Assembly: GCA_963713275.1 (NCBI GenBank)
Contig: CAVQLG010000022.1
Span: forward strand, 1 to 64,000
Reading direction: 5' to 3'
Origin: CAIWHR01 sp963713275
GTDB taxonomy: Bacteria; Pseudomonadota; Gammaproteobacteria; Burkholderiales; Casimicrobiaceae
DNA: 64,000 bases
Shown here: one piece after another, positions 1 to 8,150 of the stretch
Position numbering within the stretch: the stretch's first letter is position 1
Layout of the letters: each line of letters starts with the position of its first letter
Translations under genes and position numbers: made by a program
Notes under the pieces: generated by a model
Database searches by the model: none
What the model saw: only the letters and a program-made list of their open reading frames with translations
What the model was told of the DNA's origin: nothing

Positions 1-1059
1 GCCACCAACGTGCCCGGCGACCAGGTCGTCCTCGTCGCCAACCCGACGGACGCCGACGTCGCGCTGGCGGTCACCATCCAGGACTCCGGCGGACAATCGG
101 TCCCGGCCACCGTCACCGTCCGTCCGGCACCGCTGTTCAGCGGGCTCACGGTCGCCGCCAGCGGCCCGGAGTGCGGCAGTGCGAATGTCTGCTCGGGAGC
201 CACCGGTACCGCGTCGGTGACGGCCAAAGGTGTCGCCGGCGCGCCGCTATCCGGCCGCCAGATCAAGTTCGACGTCGTCTACGGCCCGTTCGCGATCCAG
301 TCGACCAACCCCGCGACCCCGCTGGTGCAGACGCTCACCGTCGTCACCGACGGCAACGGCGTGGCCCGGGTCGGCATCCAGGCGACCGTCGATGCCACGA
401 CCCAGCCCGCGCAGGTCCGCGCGACCGACCTCACCACCGGCCAGCAGGTCACCGGCAATTTCACCGTCGTCAACAACACCTCGACCTCGGCGATCACCAT
501 CATCCCGCCCAAAGCCACGATCCAGGGCGCCTTCGTCAACGAATGCAGCTCCGGGTTCCGGGTCGATTACTACATCTACGGCGGCAACCCGCCCTACCGC
601 GTGTCGTCGACCTTCCCCAGCGCCGTCAGCCTGTCGCCGACCTCCGTCACCGCAAGCGGGGACCGCTTCAGCGCCGTCACCAACGGCACCTGCGTGAACC
701 CGCTCACGTTCACGATCCTCGACGCCGCCGGGAAGCAGACCACCGCGTTGCTCGAAAACCTGCCCGGCGAGGAGGAGCGTCCGGTGATCCCGGTGGCCGA
801 TCTCGCGATCCAGCCGAACAACGTGGCGGCGACCGGTTGCGTGGCCACGCAGGAGTTCCAGTTCGTCATCACCGGCGGCACGGCGCCGTACAGCGTCAGC
901 ACCAGCACGCCCGGCGCGACGGTCACCCCGCAGCCGGTCCCCGCTTCCGGAAACACCGTGCGGGTGAGCGGGCTCAGCGTCCCCGGTTCGACCACGGTGG
1001 TCGTCGTCGACTCCAGCCTGCCGCAGAAGACCACGAGCGCGATCATCAACTGCAACTGA
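1..1059 (+). CDS. Ig-like repeat surface/secreted protein, C-terminal part (5' end outside window)
   Basis: The frame is open from base 1, so only the last 352 residues are present. They read as successive beta-sandwich modules of about 90-100 residues. The first resembles a bacterial Ig-like (Big_1/invasin type) domain, with the pattern DGNGVARVGIQATVD. The last two are related to each other: each has a Gly-Gly-x-x-Pro-Tyr-x-Val-Ser core followed by Ser/Thr/Pro-rich strands and paired cysteines, and the protein ends in a Cys-containing strand. There is no membrane anchor or sorting motif at the C-terminus, so secretion or an N-terminal anchor outside the window is likely. A strong hairpin terminator follows. 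The role (adhesin or structural surface protein) is inferred from composition only. Confidence 0.6.
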   Translation, partial: ATNVPGDQVVLVANPTDADVALAVTIQDSGGQSVPATVTVRPAPLFSGLTVAASGPECGSANVCSGATGTASVTAKGVAGAPLSGRQIKFDVVYGPFAIQSTNPATPLVQTLTVVTDGNGVARVGIQATVDATTQPAQVRATDLTTGQQVTGNFTVVNNTSTSAITIIPPKATIQGAFVNECSSGFRVDYYIYGGNPPYRVSSTFPSAVSLSPTSVTASGDRFSAVTNGTCVNPLTFTILDAAGKQTTALLENLPGEEERPVIPVADLAIQPNNVAATGCVATQEFQFVITGGTAPYSVSTSTPGATVTPQPVPASGNTVRVSGLSVPGSTTVVVVDSSLPQKTTSAIINCN

Positions 1060-1080
1060 CGCGTTTCCACGGCACGACAC

Positions 1081-1109
1081 GACGACGGCGCCCGCAAGGC
1101 GCCGTCGTC
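1081..1109 (+). terminator. Rho-independent terminator after the Ig-like gene
   Basis: A perfect 12-bp stem (GACGACGGCGCC at 1081-1092, complement at 1098-1109) encloses the loop CGCAA and is followed by GTTT. It sits 21 bases after the stop of the Ig-like gene and before the convergent aroB end. The T-run lies on the + side only, so it should mainly stop rightward transcription. Confidence 0.75.
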
Positions 1110-1139
1110 GTTTCCCGCACGCGTTGCCGGGGCGGTGCG

Positions 1140-2213
1140 TCAGGACAGAACCGCTGCGAGGTCGTCCTTCGCCACGTCGCCGGCGATCACCGCCCGACCC
1201 AGCGCTTCGAGCAGGATGAACCGGATCGCGCCCTCGGCGACCTTCTTGTCCTGCGCCATCAGCGCCATCCAGCGCGCGAACGGCAGCGAAGGCGCCGCGA
1301 CCGGCAGCCCCGAGCGCCGGACGAGCTCGACCAGCCGGTCGGCGTCGCCCGCGGGCAGCGCACCGCGCCGCTGCGACAGCCGCGCCGCGATGGCCATGCC
1401 GGCGGCCACGGCCTCGCCGTGCAGCCAGTTGCCGTAGCCCTGCGCCGCCTCGATCGCGTGGCCAAAGGTGTGTCCGAAGTTGAGCAGCGCCCGCTCCCCG
1501 GACTCGCGCTCGTCGGCGGCGACGATCTGCGCCTTGATCCGGCAGCTCGCGCCGATCGCGTGCTCCAGCGCGAAGGGCTCGCGCGCGAGCAACGCGTCGA
1601 GATTGCCCTCCAGCCAGCCGAAGAACGCCGCGTCGCGGATCGCTCCGTACTTGATCACCTCGGCGAGGCCGGCCGAGAGCTCGCGTGCCGGCAACGTGCG
1701 CAGGCAGTCGATGTCGATCAGCACCGCCTCGGGCTGATGGAATGCGCCGATCATGTTCTTGCCCAGCGGATGGTTGACCGCGGTCTTGCCGCCGACGGAC
1801 GAGTCGACCTGCGCGAGCAGCGTCGTCGGGATCTGCACGTAGGGCATCCCGCGCTGGTAGATCGCCGCGGCGAAGCCGGCGACGTCGCCGACCACGCCGC
1901 CGCCCAGCGCGATGAGCGTCGTCGAGCGCTCGGCCTGCATTTCCAGCAGCCGCGTCAGCAGGTCGTGCAGCGTATCCCAGTTCTTGTGTGCCTCCCCGTC
2001 CGGGATCAGCAGCACCTTCACGTCCAGCCCCGCGCGGGCGAGGCTCGCCCGCAGCGGTGCGAGCCACAGCCGCGCGACGACGGGATTCGACACCACGACC
2101 GCGCGGCGCGCGGCGAGCCGGGGCGCCAGCAGCTCTGCGGCCCGGTCGATGAGGCCGCTGCCGATGTCGATCGGATAGCTGCGCTCACCGAGCGCGACGT
2201 GGAGCGTGGTCAT
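1140..2213 (-). CDS. aroB: 3-dehydroquinate synthase
   Basis: Second step of the shikimate pathway: NAD- and metal-dependent cyclisation of DAHP to 3-dehydroquinate in the cytosol. The 357 residues match the family length. Visible hallmarks are the nucleotide-binding stretch around GGGVVGDVAGFAAA, the substrate-binding segment TTLLAQVDSSVGGKTAVNH, and the metal-site histidine in LNFGHTFGHAIE. The start overlaps the aroK stop by four bases (ATGA), so the two are translationally coupled. The aroK-aroB pair downstream of pilQ is the standard betaproteobacterial arrangement. Confidence 0.97.
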   Translation of the reverse strand: MTTLHVALGERSYPIDIGSGLIDRAAELLAPRLAARRAVVVSNPVVARLWLAPLRASLARAGLDVKVLLIPDGEAHKNWDTLHDLLTRLLEMQAERSTTLIALGGGVVGDVAGFAAAIYQRGMPYVQIPTTLLAQVDSSVGGKTAVNHPLGKNMIGAFHQPEAVLIDIDCLRTLPARELSAGLAEVIKYGAIRDAAFFGWLEGNLDALLAREPFALEHAIGASCRIKAQIVAADERESGERALLNFGHTFGHAIEAAQGYGNWLHGEAVAAGMAIAARLSQRRGALPAGDADRLVELVRRSGLPVAAPSLPFARWMALMAQDKKVAEGAIRFILLEALGRAVIAGDVAKDDLAAVLS

Positions 2214-2743
2214 GACGGGTGGACCACCGGCACGCCGGGGTCGAGGCTTTGCGCGAAGCGCGCGATCGCCTCGCGCTCCGATTCGACGACGATGTCAGCG
2301 ACCGCGCGGTAGAGCGCGTCGCGCGCGGCGTAGAGCTCGACCAGGCGCCCCAACTGGTCCGTCGTGTTGTTGAGCAGCGGCCGGTGCCGGCTGCGGCGGG
2401 TCCGCTCCCAAAGCGTGGGCGGCTCAGCGTGCAGGTACAAGACGGTGCCGTTGGCCTTGAGCTGCTCGCGATTGACCTCACGCAGCACGACGCCGCCACC
2501 CGTGGCCAGCACGATGCCGGTGCGCGCCGCGAGGTCGGCCAGCACCGCCTGTTCGCGGTCGCGAAAGCACGCCTCGCCCTCGATCTCGAAGATCGTCGGG
2601 ATCGACACGCCCAGGCGCTGCTCGAGCTCGATGTCGGCGTCGACGAAAGCCTTGCCGAGGCGGCGGGCGAGCTGCCGCCCGAGGGTCGTCTTTCCCGCCC
2701 CCGGAAGACCCACCAGAAACAGATTGCCCCGATGCAGCTGCAC
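2210..2743 (-). CDS. aroK: shikimate kinase
   Basis: Phosphorylates shikimate at the 3-hydroxyl using ATP. The protein has a P-loop GLPGAGKTTLG near the N-terminus, the substrate-binding DAD (VDADIELE), the GGGVV segment for shikimate binding, and an Arg-rich lid (ERTRRSRHRP). A GTG start at 2743 (VQLHRGNLFLVG) is inferred: it gives 177 residues, the usual size, whereas the open frame further upstream encodes low-complexity Arg-rich sequence and would overlap pilQ. The end overlaps aroB by four bases. Confidence 0.93.
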   Translation of the reverse strand: MQLHRGNLFLVGLPGAGKTTLGRQLARRLGKAFVDADIELEQRLGVSIPTIFEIEGEACFRDREQAVLADLAARTGIVLATGGGVVLREVNREQLKANGTVLYLHAEPPTLWERTRRSRHRPLLNNTTDQLGRLVELYAARDALYRAVADIVVESEREAIARFAQSLDPGVPVVHPS

Positions 2744-2820
2744 CGGGGCATTGTATTCGAAATCGTCTCTACCGCATCCGCGGCGCCGCCGCGCGCGCCG
2801 CACGCGGCGAGCCGCCAGCG

Positions 2821-5076
2821 TCACTTCATCGCGCTGATCGAGTCCTTGACTACGCGCGGCGTGAGGAAGATCAGGAGCTCGGTCTTCTCGGTCGTGCGAC
2901 CCTGCAGCCGGAACGCCCAACCGACGACCGGAAGGTCGCCGAGGAAGGGCACCTTGGTCACGTCGTCGTTGATCGTCTCCTCGTAGATGCCGCCGATCAC
3001 GGCGGTGTCGCCGTTGTTGACGGCGATCTGCGACACCACGTTCTTGGTGTCGATCGACGGCACGAACCCGCCGCCCTGGACCGGGACGAACTGGCCCACC
3101 GAATCCTTGCGGATCTCGACGTTCATGATGATGCGGTTGTCAGGCGTGATCTGCGGCACGACGTCCAGGACCAGCACGGCCTTCTTGAACGCGACGGTCG
3201 CCGGGGAGTTGGCCGAGCCCGGCGTGACGTACGGGATCTCGGTGCCCTGCTCGATGCGCGCCTTCTTGTTGTCGGCGGTGACTACGCGCGGGCTCGACAC
3301 GACCTTGCCGCGGCCATCGGACTCGAGCGCGGTGAGCTCGAGGTTGATCAGGTTGCCGCTGCCGAGGTTGATCAGGGTCAGGGCGAGCTGGCCGGCGGGG
3401 TTGGCCACCGGGAGGTTGATGTTGAGCTGCGGCGAGTCCGAGTACCCCGCCGACGCGAGGCCCGAGGCCAGCTCGAACGGCGTCTGCGTGCGCGTCTCGC
3501 GGATCAGTCGGTCGCCCTCGGTCTTCACGACGGGCTGGGTGTTGAGCGAGCCGCCGACGCCGCCCGAGTACTTGTTGTTGATCGTGAACCCGGTCTGCGC
3601 CCCGAAGCGGACGCCGAGTTGCCGGCTGAACTTGTCGCCGGCGACGACGATGCGCGCCTCGATCAGCACCTGACGCGGCGGCGTGTCGATCTGGCGGATG
3701 ATCTTGCGAACCTCCTCCAGCCGAGCCGCCGTGTCCTGCACGAACAGGATGTTGGACCGCGGATCGACCATCGCGACCCCGCGCTTGGAGATGAACGAAC
3801 CCTGACCGCCGGTGGTCGCCGTCTGACCGGCGCCAGCGCCGAACTGCTGCTGCGCATTGGTGCTGATGAGGTTCAGCAGGTCCTGCGCCTTGATGTAGTT
3901 GAGCTGGAACGACTCCGACACCAGCGGCTCGAGGTCGCCGATCTGGATCTGTGCTTCGAGCTGCTGCTTCTCCTTGAGGGCCAGTTCCTCGCGCGGCGCG
4001 ATCATGACGACGTTGCCGTTCTTGCGCATGTCCAGGCCCTTGGTCTGCATGATGATGTCGAGCGCCTGGTCCCAGGGGATGTCCTTGAGGCGCAGCGTGA
4101 GGCTGCCCTGGACCGTGTCGCTGGTGATGATGTTGAGCCCGGTGAAGTCCGCGATCACCTGCAGCACGGCGCGCACCTCGACGTTCTGGAAATTGAGCGA
4201 CAGCCGCTCGCCCTTGTAGCCCTGGCGCGTGCCCTGCGTCAGCCGGTTGGGATCTTCCTGGATCGGCTTGACCTCGATGATGAAGCGGTTGTCGGTCTGG
4301 TACGCCGAGTGCTCCCAGAGGCCCTTCGGCTCGATGATCATCCGCGCGTTGCCGCCCTGGTTGACGGCGTCGACCGTCATGACCGGCGTACCGAAGTCCT
4401 GCACGTCGAGCCGGCGTTCGAGATTGCGCGGCAGGTTGGTGCGCAGGAAATCGACGATCAGGAGCTTGCCCTGCTGCCGGATGTCGATGCCCGTGGCATT
4501 GTCGGACAGGTCGACGACGATGCGTCCTTCGCCGTTCTTGCCGCGCCGGAAGTCGATGTCGCGCAGCGTGTGCCGCACGTCCCCCGGCCGGGCCTCGGCG
4601 AAGCGCTGCACCGTCTGCGCCTTGGCGTCGAGTTGCTCGCTCTGATCGAACAGGGTGACCACCACCGAGCTGCCGTCGACCTGGGTCGCGAACGTCTGCG
4701 GCCGGTTGAGGTTCAGCACGACCCGCGTTCGGCTCCCGGCCTGGATCACGTTGAGGCTGCGCAGCGCCGGGTCGTCGATCACGCGCTGGTTCACGCCGAG
4801 CCCATTGCCGGTGTCGAGGAAGTCGAGCGCGATGCGCGCCGGGCTTGCGATGGCGAAACCGGCGGGCGGGTTCGCCGGCGGCGACTTGAGCGTGAACCTG
4901 AGAATCGTATTGCCCGAAGTGCCCTTCGCAACCGAGATCGCGTCGATCGAGTTGGCCGCCTGCCCGAACACGACGCCGGACGCCAGCGTCGCCAACAGCG
5001 CGACGAGCGTGGCCCACGCTCCCCGGCCCCAGCGTGCGCGGGTCGCGAAGTTGTCAAGCCAAACGAACGCGCTCAT
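2821..5076 (-). CDS. pilQ: type IV pilus secretin PilQ
   Basis: Outer-membrane secretin through which the type IV pilus is extruded. Of 751 residues, the first about 40 hold a hydrophobic export signal ending near VVFGQA. Two AMIN domains (roughly 45-150 and 170-270) would bind peptidoglycan. An STN/N0 module follows (about 300-365, with LNIITSDTVQGSLTL), then an N1 domain, then the secretin pore domain with its signature near the end (NNGDTAVIGGIYEE, PFLGDLPVVGWAF, TELLIFLTPRVV). It is the last pil gene of the pilMNOPQ operon, with 12 bases between it and pilP. Confidence 0.97.
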   Translation of the reverse strand: MSAFVWLDNFATRARWGRGAWATLVALLATLASGVVFGQAANSIDAISVAKGTSGNTILRFTLKSPPANPPAGFAIASPARIALDFLDTGNGLGVNQRVIDDPALRSLNVIQAGSRTRVVLNLNRPQTFATQVDGSSVVVTLFDQSEQLDAKAQTVQRFAEARPGDVRHTLRDIDFRRGKNGEGRIVVDLSDNATGIDIRQQGKLLIVDFLRTNLPRNLERRLDVQDFGTPVMTVDAVNQGGNARMIIEPKGLWEHSAYQTDNRFIIEVKPIQEDPNRLTQGTRQGYKGERLSLNFQNVEVRAVLQVIADFTGLNIITSDTVQGSLTLRLKDIPWDQALDIIMQTKGLDMRKNGNVVMIAPREELALKEKQQLEAQIQIGDLEPLVSESFQLNYIKAQDLLNLISTNAQQQFGAGAGQTATTGGQGSFISKRGVAMVDPRSNILFVQDTAARLEEVRKIIRQIDTPPRQVLIEARIVVAGDKFSRQLGVRFGAQTGFTINNKYSGGVGGSLNTQPVVKTEGDRLIRETRTQTPFELASGLASAGYSDSPQLNINLPVANPAGQLALTLINLGSGNLINLELTALESDGRGKVVSSPRVVTADNKKARIEQGTEIPYVTPGSANSPATVAFKKAVLVLDVVPQITPDNRIIMNVEIRKDSVGQFVPVQGGGFVPSIDTKNVVSQIAVNNGDTAVIGGIYEETINDDVTKVPFLGDLPVVGWAFRLQGRTTEKTELLIFLTPRVVKDSISAMK

Positions 5077-5088
5077 TGTTCTTTGCTC

Positions 5089-5610
5089 CTATTTCTTCGT
5101 ATCGGCCTGGATGAGCTGCAGTGCACTCGACCGCTCGGTCCAGTCGCCCGCGCTGTCCTGCACCAGTTCCCTGAGCCGCACCTCACCATCGGCGATGCCG
5201 ATGACGACCCCGTAGTTCTGCCCCATGTGGTTGCCGGTGCGCACCTGGTAGAGCTCCCTGTCCGGCGTGCGCACGAGCGCGTACATCGACTTGTCCTTCT
5301 GCAGCGTGCCGACCATGCTGAGCGACTCGAGCGGGTAGGCTTCGAGGGCCTCCTTGCGCCGGTTGAGATCCGGGGCGAGCTTGCTCGCGCTCTTCGACGG
5401 CTCGATCTTGCGCGGCTTGAACGGGTCGGGAAGATCGAAGGCGTTGTACGTGAAAGGCTGGTAGGGCACGACCTGCGGCAGGGGTTCGAGGCGCACCTTG
5501 GCGGCCTTGCCCTGCTCGGCCATCCAGGCGCGCAGATCCTGGTGGCTGTCCCCACCGCAACCCGCGAGCGCGAGGCCCGCGCTTACCGCCAGCGCCAGCC
5601 GGGTTCTCAT
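5089..5610 (-). CDS. pilP: type IV pilus assembly lipoprotein PilP
   Basis: Inner-membrane lipoprotein that links the PilMNO platform to the PilQ secretin. The 173 residues start with a type II signal peptide with lipobox LALAGC (Cys18). A Pro-rich linker follows (PFTYNAFDLPDPFKPRK) and then the compact beta domain that contacts PilQ (YPLESLSMVGTLQ, HMGQNYGVVIGI, VRLRELVQD). The start overlaps the pilO stop by four bases (ATGA). Confidence 0.94.
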   Translation of the reverse strand: MRTRLALAVSAGLALAGCGGDSHQDLRAWMAEQGKAAKVRLEPLPQVVPYQPFTYNAFDLPDPFKPRKIEPSKSASKLAPDLNRRKEALEAYPLESLSMVGTLQKDKSMYALVRTPDRELYQVRTGNHMGQNYGVVIGIADGEVRLRELVQDSAGDWTERSSALQLIQADTKK

Positions 5611-6239
5611 TTCTTGCCTTTCTCCTTCGCTTCCTTCGCGAGGCGGCGCTGCTTGGCCACCTCCTCGTCGTCGAGGTAGCGAAACGTCTTCGCGATCGCG
5701 TCCAGCGTGAGCACGCCCTTGTCGTTGACGATCGCGACGTCGTTCAGCGTGACGATGCGCGGAAGCTGGGCAACGTCGCTCGCGAATGCGCCCATGTCGT
5801 GATAGTTGCCGGTGATCTTGATGCTGATCGGAAGCTCGGCGTAGAACTCGGCCATCCGCTCTTGCGCCGCGGGCTTGAAGAGCTCGAAAGCAAGGCCGCG
5901 GCCGAGCCCGGCCTGGTTGATGTCGGTGAGCAGGGCGTCCATTTCCGACTTGTTCGGCAGCTGCTTCACCAGCGCTCCGAACGAGAACTCGATCTCCGCG
6001 AGCTGCTGCCGGTACAGGTCGTAGTTGATCGCCTTGTTCTTCTTCTCCACGTACTGCTCGCGCAGCTTCGTCTCCTCGGCCATCACCTTGTCCAGCGCCT
6101 CGTACTGCTCCTTCCAGTCGAAGTAGGCGCCGGCGGCGACGATGACGAGAAACAGGATCGCGAGCACGCCGAGCTTCGGCAACAGCGGCCAGTTTCCCGC
6201 GTCGCGCAGGTTCAGCCGGCGTAGATCCTCGAGATTCAT
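5607..6239 (-). CDS. pilO: type IV pilus inner-membrane platform protein PilO
   Basis: Bitopic membrane protein that heterodimerises with PilN to form the periplasmic alignment complex. Of 210 residues, a short cytoplasmic N-terminus is followed by one transmembrane helix (about 24-43, LGVLAILFLVIVAAGAYF). A coiled-coil rich in Glu/Lys follows (EQYEALDKVMAEETKLREQ), and then a ferredoxin-like domain. Four-base overlaps on both sides (pilN and pilP) indicate tight coupling. Confidence 0.94.
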   Translation of the reverse strand: MNLEDLRRLNLRDAGNWPLLPKLGVLAILFLVIVAAGAYFDWKEQYEALDKVMAEETKLREQYVEKKNKAINYDLYRQQLAEIEFSFGALVKQLPNKSEMDALLTDINQAGLGRGLAFELFKPAAQERMAEFYAELPISIKITGNYHDMGAFASDVAQLPRIVTLNDVAIVNDKGVLTLDAIAKTFRYLDDEEVAKQRRLAKEAKEKGKK

Positions 6240-6910
6240 GCCTTCGCTCCCTTGGAGGGTGCGGGAACCGGCGACGCCGGGGCGGGCGCGCCCGGCTTGC
6301 CGGGCATCGGCGAGACGGGCTTGTCCTCGGGCGCCGCGGCGCGCTTGACCTGCAGGTTGAGCGTGAACTCGCTGATGCGCGGGGCACCCTCCCGCGCCGG
6401 GGCCCCCGGCACCGGCACCGACTTGATCTCGACCAGCTCGGGCTGCGTCAGCCAGGGCGAGGTCTCGATGCTGCGCATCAAGGTCGACACGCGGGCATTG
6501 GATTGCGCGTAGCCGACCAGGGTGACGCGCGCGCCCTGTTGGCGTACGGATCGCAGGTAGACGCCGTCGGGCAACTGGCGCACGAGCTGGTCGAGCATGT
6601 GAACCGCTTCGGTGCGATTGGTCTGCAGGGTCTCGACGACCTGCTTGCGCGCCAGCAGCGCCTGCGTCTGCTCGCGCAGCTTGTCGATCTCCCGGATCTG
6701 CTCGTCGAGCTTGGCGATCTCGGACTTGAGCAGTGCATTGCGGCCGTTCTGGTGGTCGATGCGGCTGGCGAAGTACATGTGCACGAAGCCGACCACTGCG
6801 AGCGCCAGGATCCCGAGGCTGATCGCGAGCGAGATGAACTGGCGCTGCCTCGCCGCCCGCTTCTGCTCGCGGTGCGGCAGCAGGTTGATGCGCACGGCGC
6901 CGGCGCTCAT
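6236..6910 (-). CDS. pilN: type IV pilus inner-membrane platform protein PilN
   Basis: Partner of PilO and docking site for PilM. The conserved N-terminal motif INLLPHREQKR (residues 8-18) is the PilM-binding segment. It precedes one transmembrane helix (about 25-47), a coiled-coil linker and a ferredoxin-like periplasmic domain. The C-terminus carries a Pro/Ala-rich tail of about 30 residues, longer than typical PilN. ATGA overlaps join it to pilM and pilO. Confidence 0.94.
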   Translation of the reverse strand: MSAGAVRINLLPHREQKRAARQRQFISLAISLGILALAVVGFVHMYFASRIDHQNGRNALLKSEIAKLDEQIREIDKLREQTQALLARKQVVETLQTNRTEAVHMLDQLVRQLPDGVYLRSVRQQGARVTLVGYAQSNARVSTLMRSIETSPWLTQPELVEIKSVPVPGAPAREGAPRISEFTLNLQVKRAAAPEDKPVSPMPGKPGAPAPASPVPAPSKGAKA

Positions 6911-7998
6911 TCGAAGCTCCGCAGGGCGAGACCGCAGGCGACCAGCAGCAGGGGGGCGTCCTGTGCGAGCTGGCGCGGCCGGATCCGCTCGGAGGCGGTC
7001 ATGCTGGCGAAGGGGTTGGCGACGAGCGTCGGCACGCCGGCGCGCTTGGCGACGAGCTCGTCCAGGCCCGGGAGCAATGCGCAGCCGCCGGCCAGGATCA
7101 CCTGGTCGACCTGGCTGTAGGAGGTCGAGGTAAAGAAGAACTGCAGCGCGCGCGTGACCTCCAGCGCCAGGGTCTCCATGAACGGCTGGAGGACGTCTGC
7201 GTCATAGTTCTCGGGCAGACCGCGGTTGCGCTTGGCCGACTCGGCCTCTTCGGGCGAGAGGTTGAAGGCACGCTGGATGTCGTGGGTCAGCTGATTGCCG
7301 CCGAACGCCTGGTCGCGCGAGAAGAGGAACTGGTTGTTGCGCAGCACGTAGAAATGGGTGACGTGCGCACCGATGTCGAGCAGCGCGATGTTCTGGTCGC
7401 GGCCGTTGGCCGGAAGCGACGGGGCGATGAGCTTGAACGATTCCTGGCTCGCGTAGGACTCAACGTCCATCACCCTGGGCCGGAGGCCGGCGGCCTCGGC
7501 GATCGCTACCCGGTCCTGGACCTTCTCCTTGCGCGAAGCGGCGATCAGGACCTCGACTTCGTCCGGGTTGTTCGGCGCGGGGCCCAGGATCTGGAAATCG
7601 AGATTGACCTCGTCCAACGCGAACGGGATGTACTGGTTCGCCTCCGCCTCGACCATGAGCTCGAGGTCTTCCTCCTTCTGCCCGGAAGGGACGATGATCT
7701 TCTTGGTGATCACCATGGCCGCGGGCAGCGCGAGGGCGACGCCCCGGTAGCGAGACCCCAGTCGTTTCCAGCCGCGTTTGAGCGCGTCGCTGACCTGGTC
7801 GAGGTTGGCGATGTTCCCGTCGGCTACAACATCGCGCGGCAGCGGCTCGAGTGCGTAGCGCTCGAGCCGGTAGGCACCCTTGCCGGTTTCGGACAGTTCG
7901 ACCAGCTTGATCGACGACGAGCTGATGTCGACGCCGATCAGCGGCGGGGCCTTGGTCTTGAACACCTCCAGGATCGGAGCGAACTTTTCGGCGAGCAT
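6907..7998 (-). CDS. pilM: type IV pilus actin-like ATPase PilM
   Basis: Cytoplasmic actin/FtsA-fold ATPase that binds the PilN N-terminus. The 363 residues show the fold's phosphate loops: GVDISSSSIKLVEL near residue 22, IALLDIGAHVTHF in the middle, and the adenosine motif ILAGGCALLPGLDELV near the C-terminus. It is the first gene of pilMNOPQ. AAGG lies six bases upstream of its ATG. It is divergent from mrcA across about 150 bases. Confidence 0.95.
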   Translation of the reverse strand: MLAEKFAPILEVFKTKAPPLIGVDISSSSIKLVELSETGKGAYRLERYALEPLPRDVVADGNIANLDQVSDALKRGWKRLGSRYRGVALALPAAMVITKKIIVPSGQKEEDLELMVEAEANQYIPFALDEVNLDFQILGPAPNNPDEVEVLIAASRKEKVQDRVAIAEAAGLRPRVMDVESYASQESFKLIAPSLPANGRDQNIALLDIGAHVTHFYVLRNNQFLFSRDQAFGGNQLTHDIQRAFNLSPEEAESAKRNRGLPENYDADVLQPFMETLALEVTRALQFFFTSTSYSQVDQVILAGGCALLPGLDELVAKRAGVPTLVANPFASMTASERIRPRQLAQDAPLLLVACGLALRSFE

Positions 7999-8103
7999 GG
8001 CAACCTTCGGCGCAATGCTGATAATTTACATTAAAGGCTGGCAGCAACTATGCGGCGTGTCAATTTGTTTTGCCCAGTCAAGCGAGTCTGTTGCGCGGCC
8101 GCA

Positions 8104-8109
8104 TATAAT
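8104..8109 (+). promoter_or_regulatory. -10 element of the mrcA promoter
   Basis: A perfect TATAAT stands 42 bases before the mrcA ATG in an AT-rich patch of the pilM/mrcA divergent region (7999-8150). No convincing -35 hexamer is present at 16-18 bases upstream. The same region must also carry the leftward pilM promoter, which could not be assigned with confidence. Confidence 0.45.
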
Positions 8110-8150
8110 TACGCGACATTCCTGCCCGGGACGGTACGTTTTATCCACCT

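Noticed and set aside
247..2067. A 606-codon minus-strand frame across the Ig-like gene end and aroB
   Set aside because: It runs through a strong terminator hairpin and is Arg/Gly/Ala-rich; aroB in another frame is clearly the real gene.
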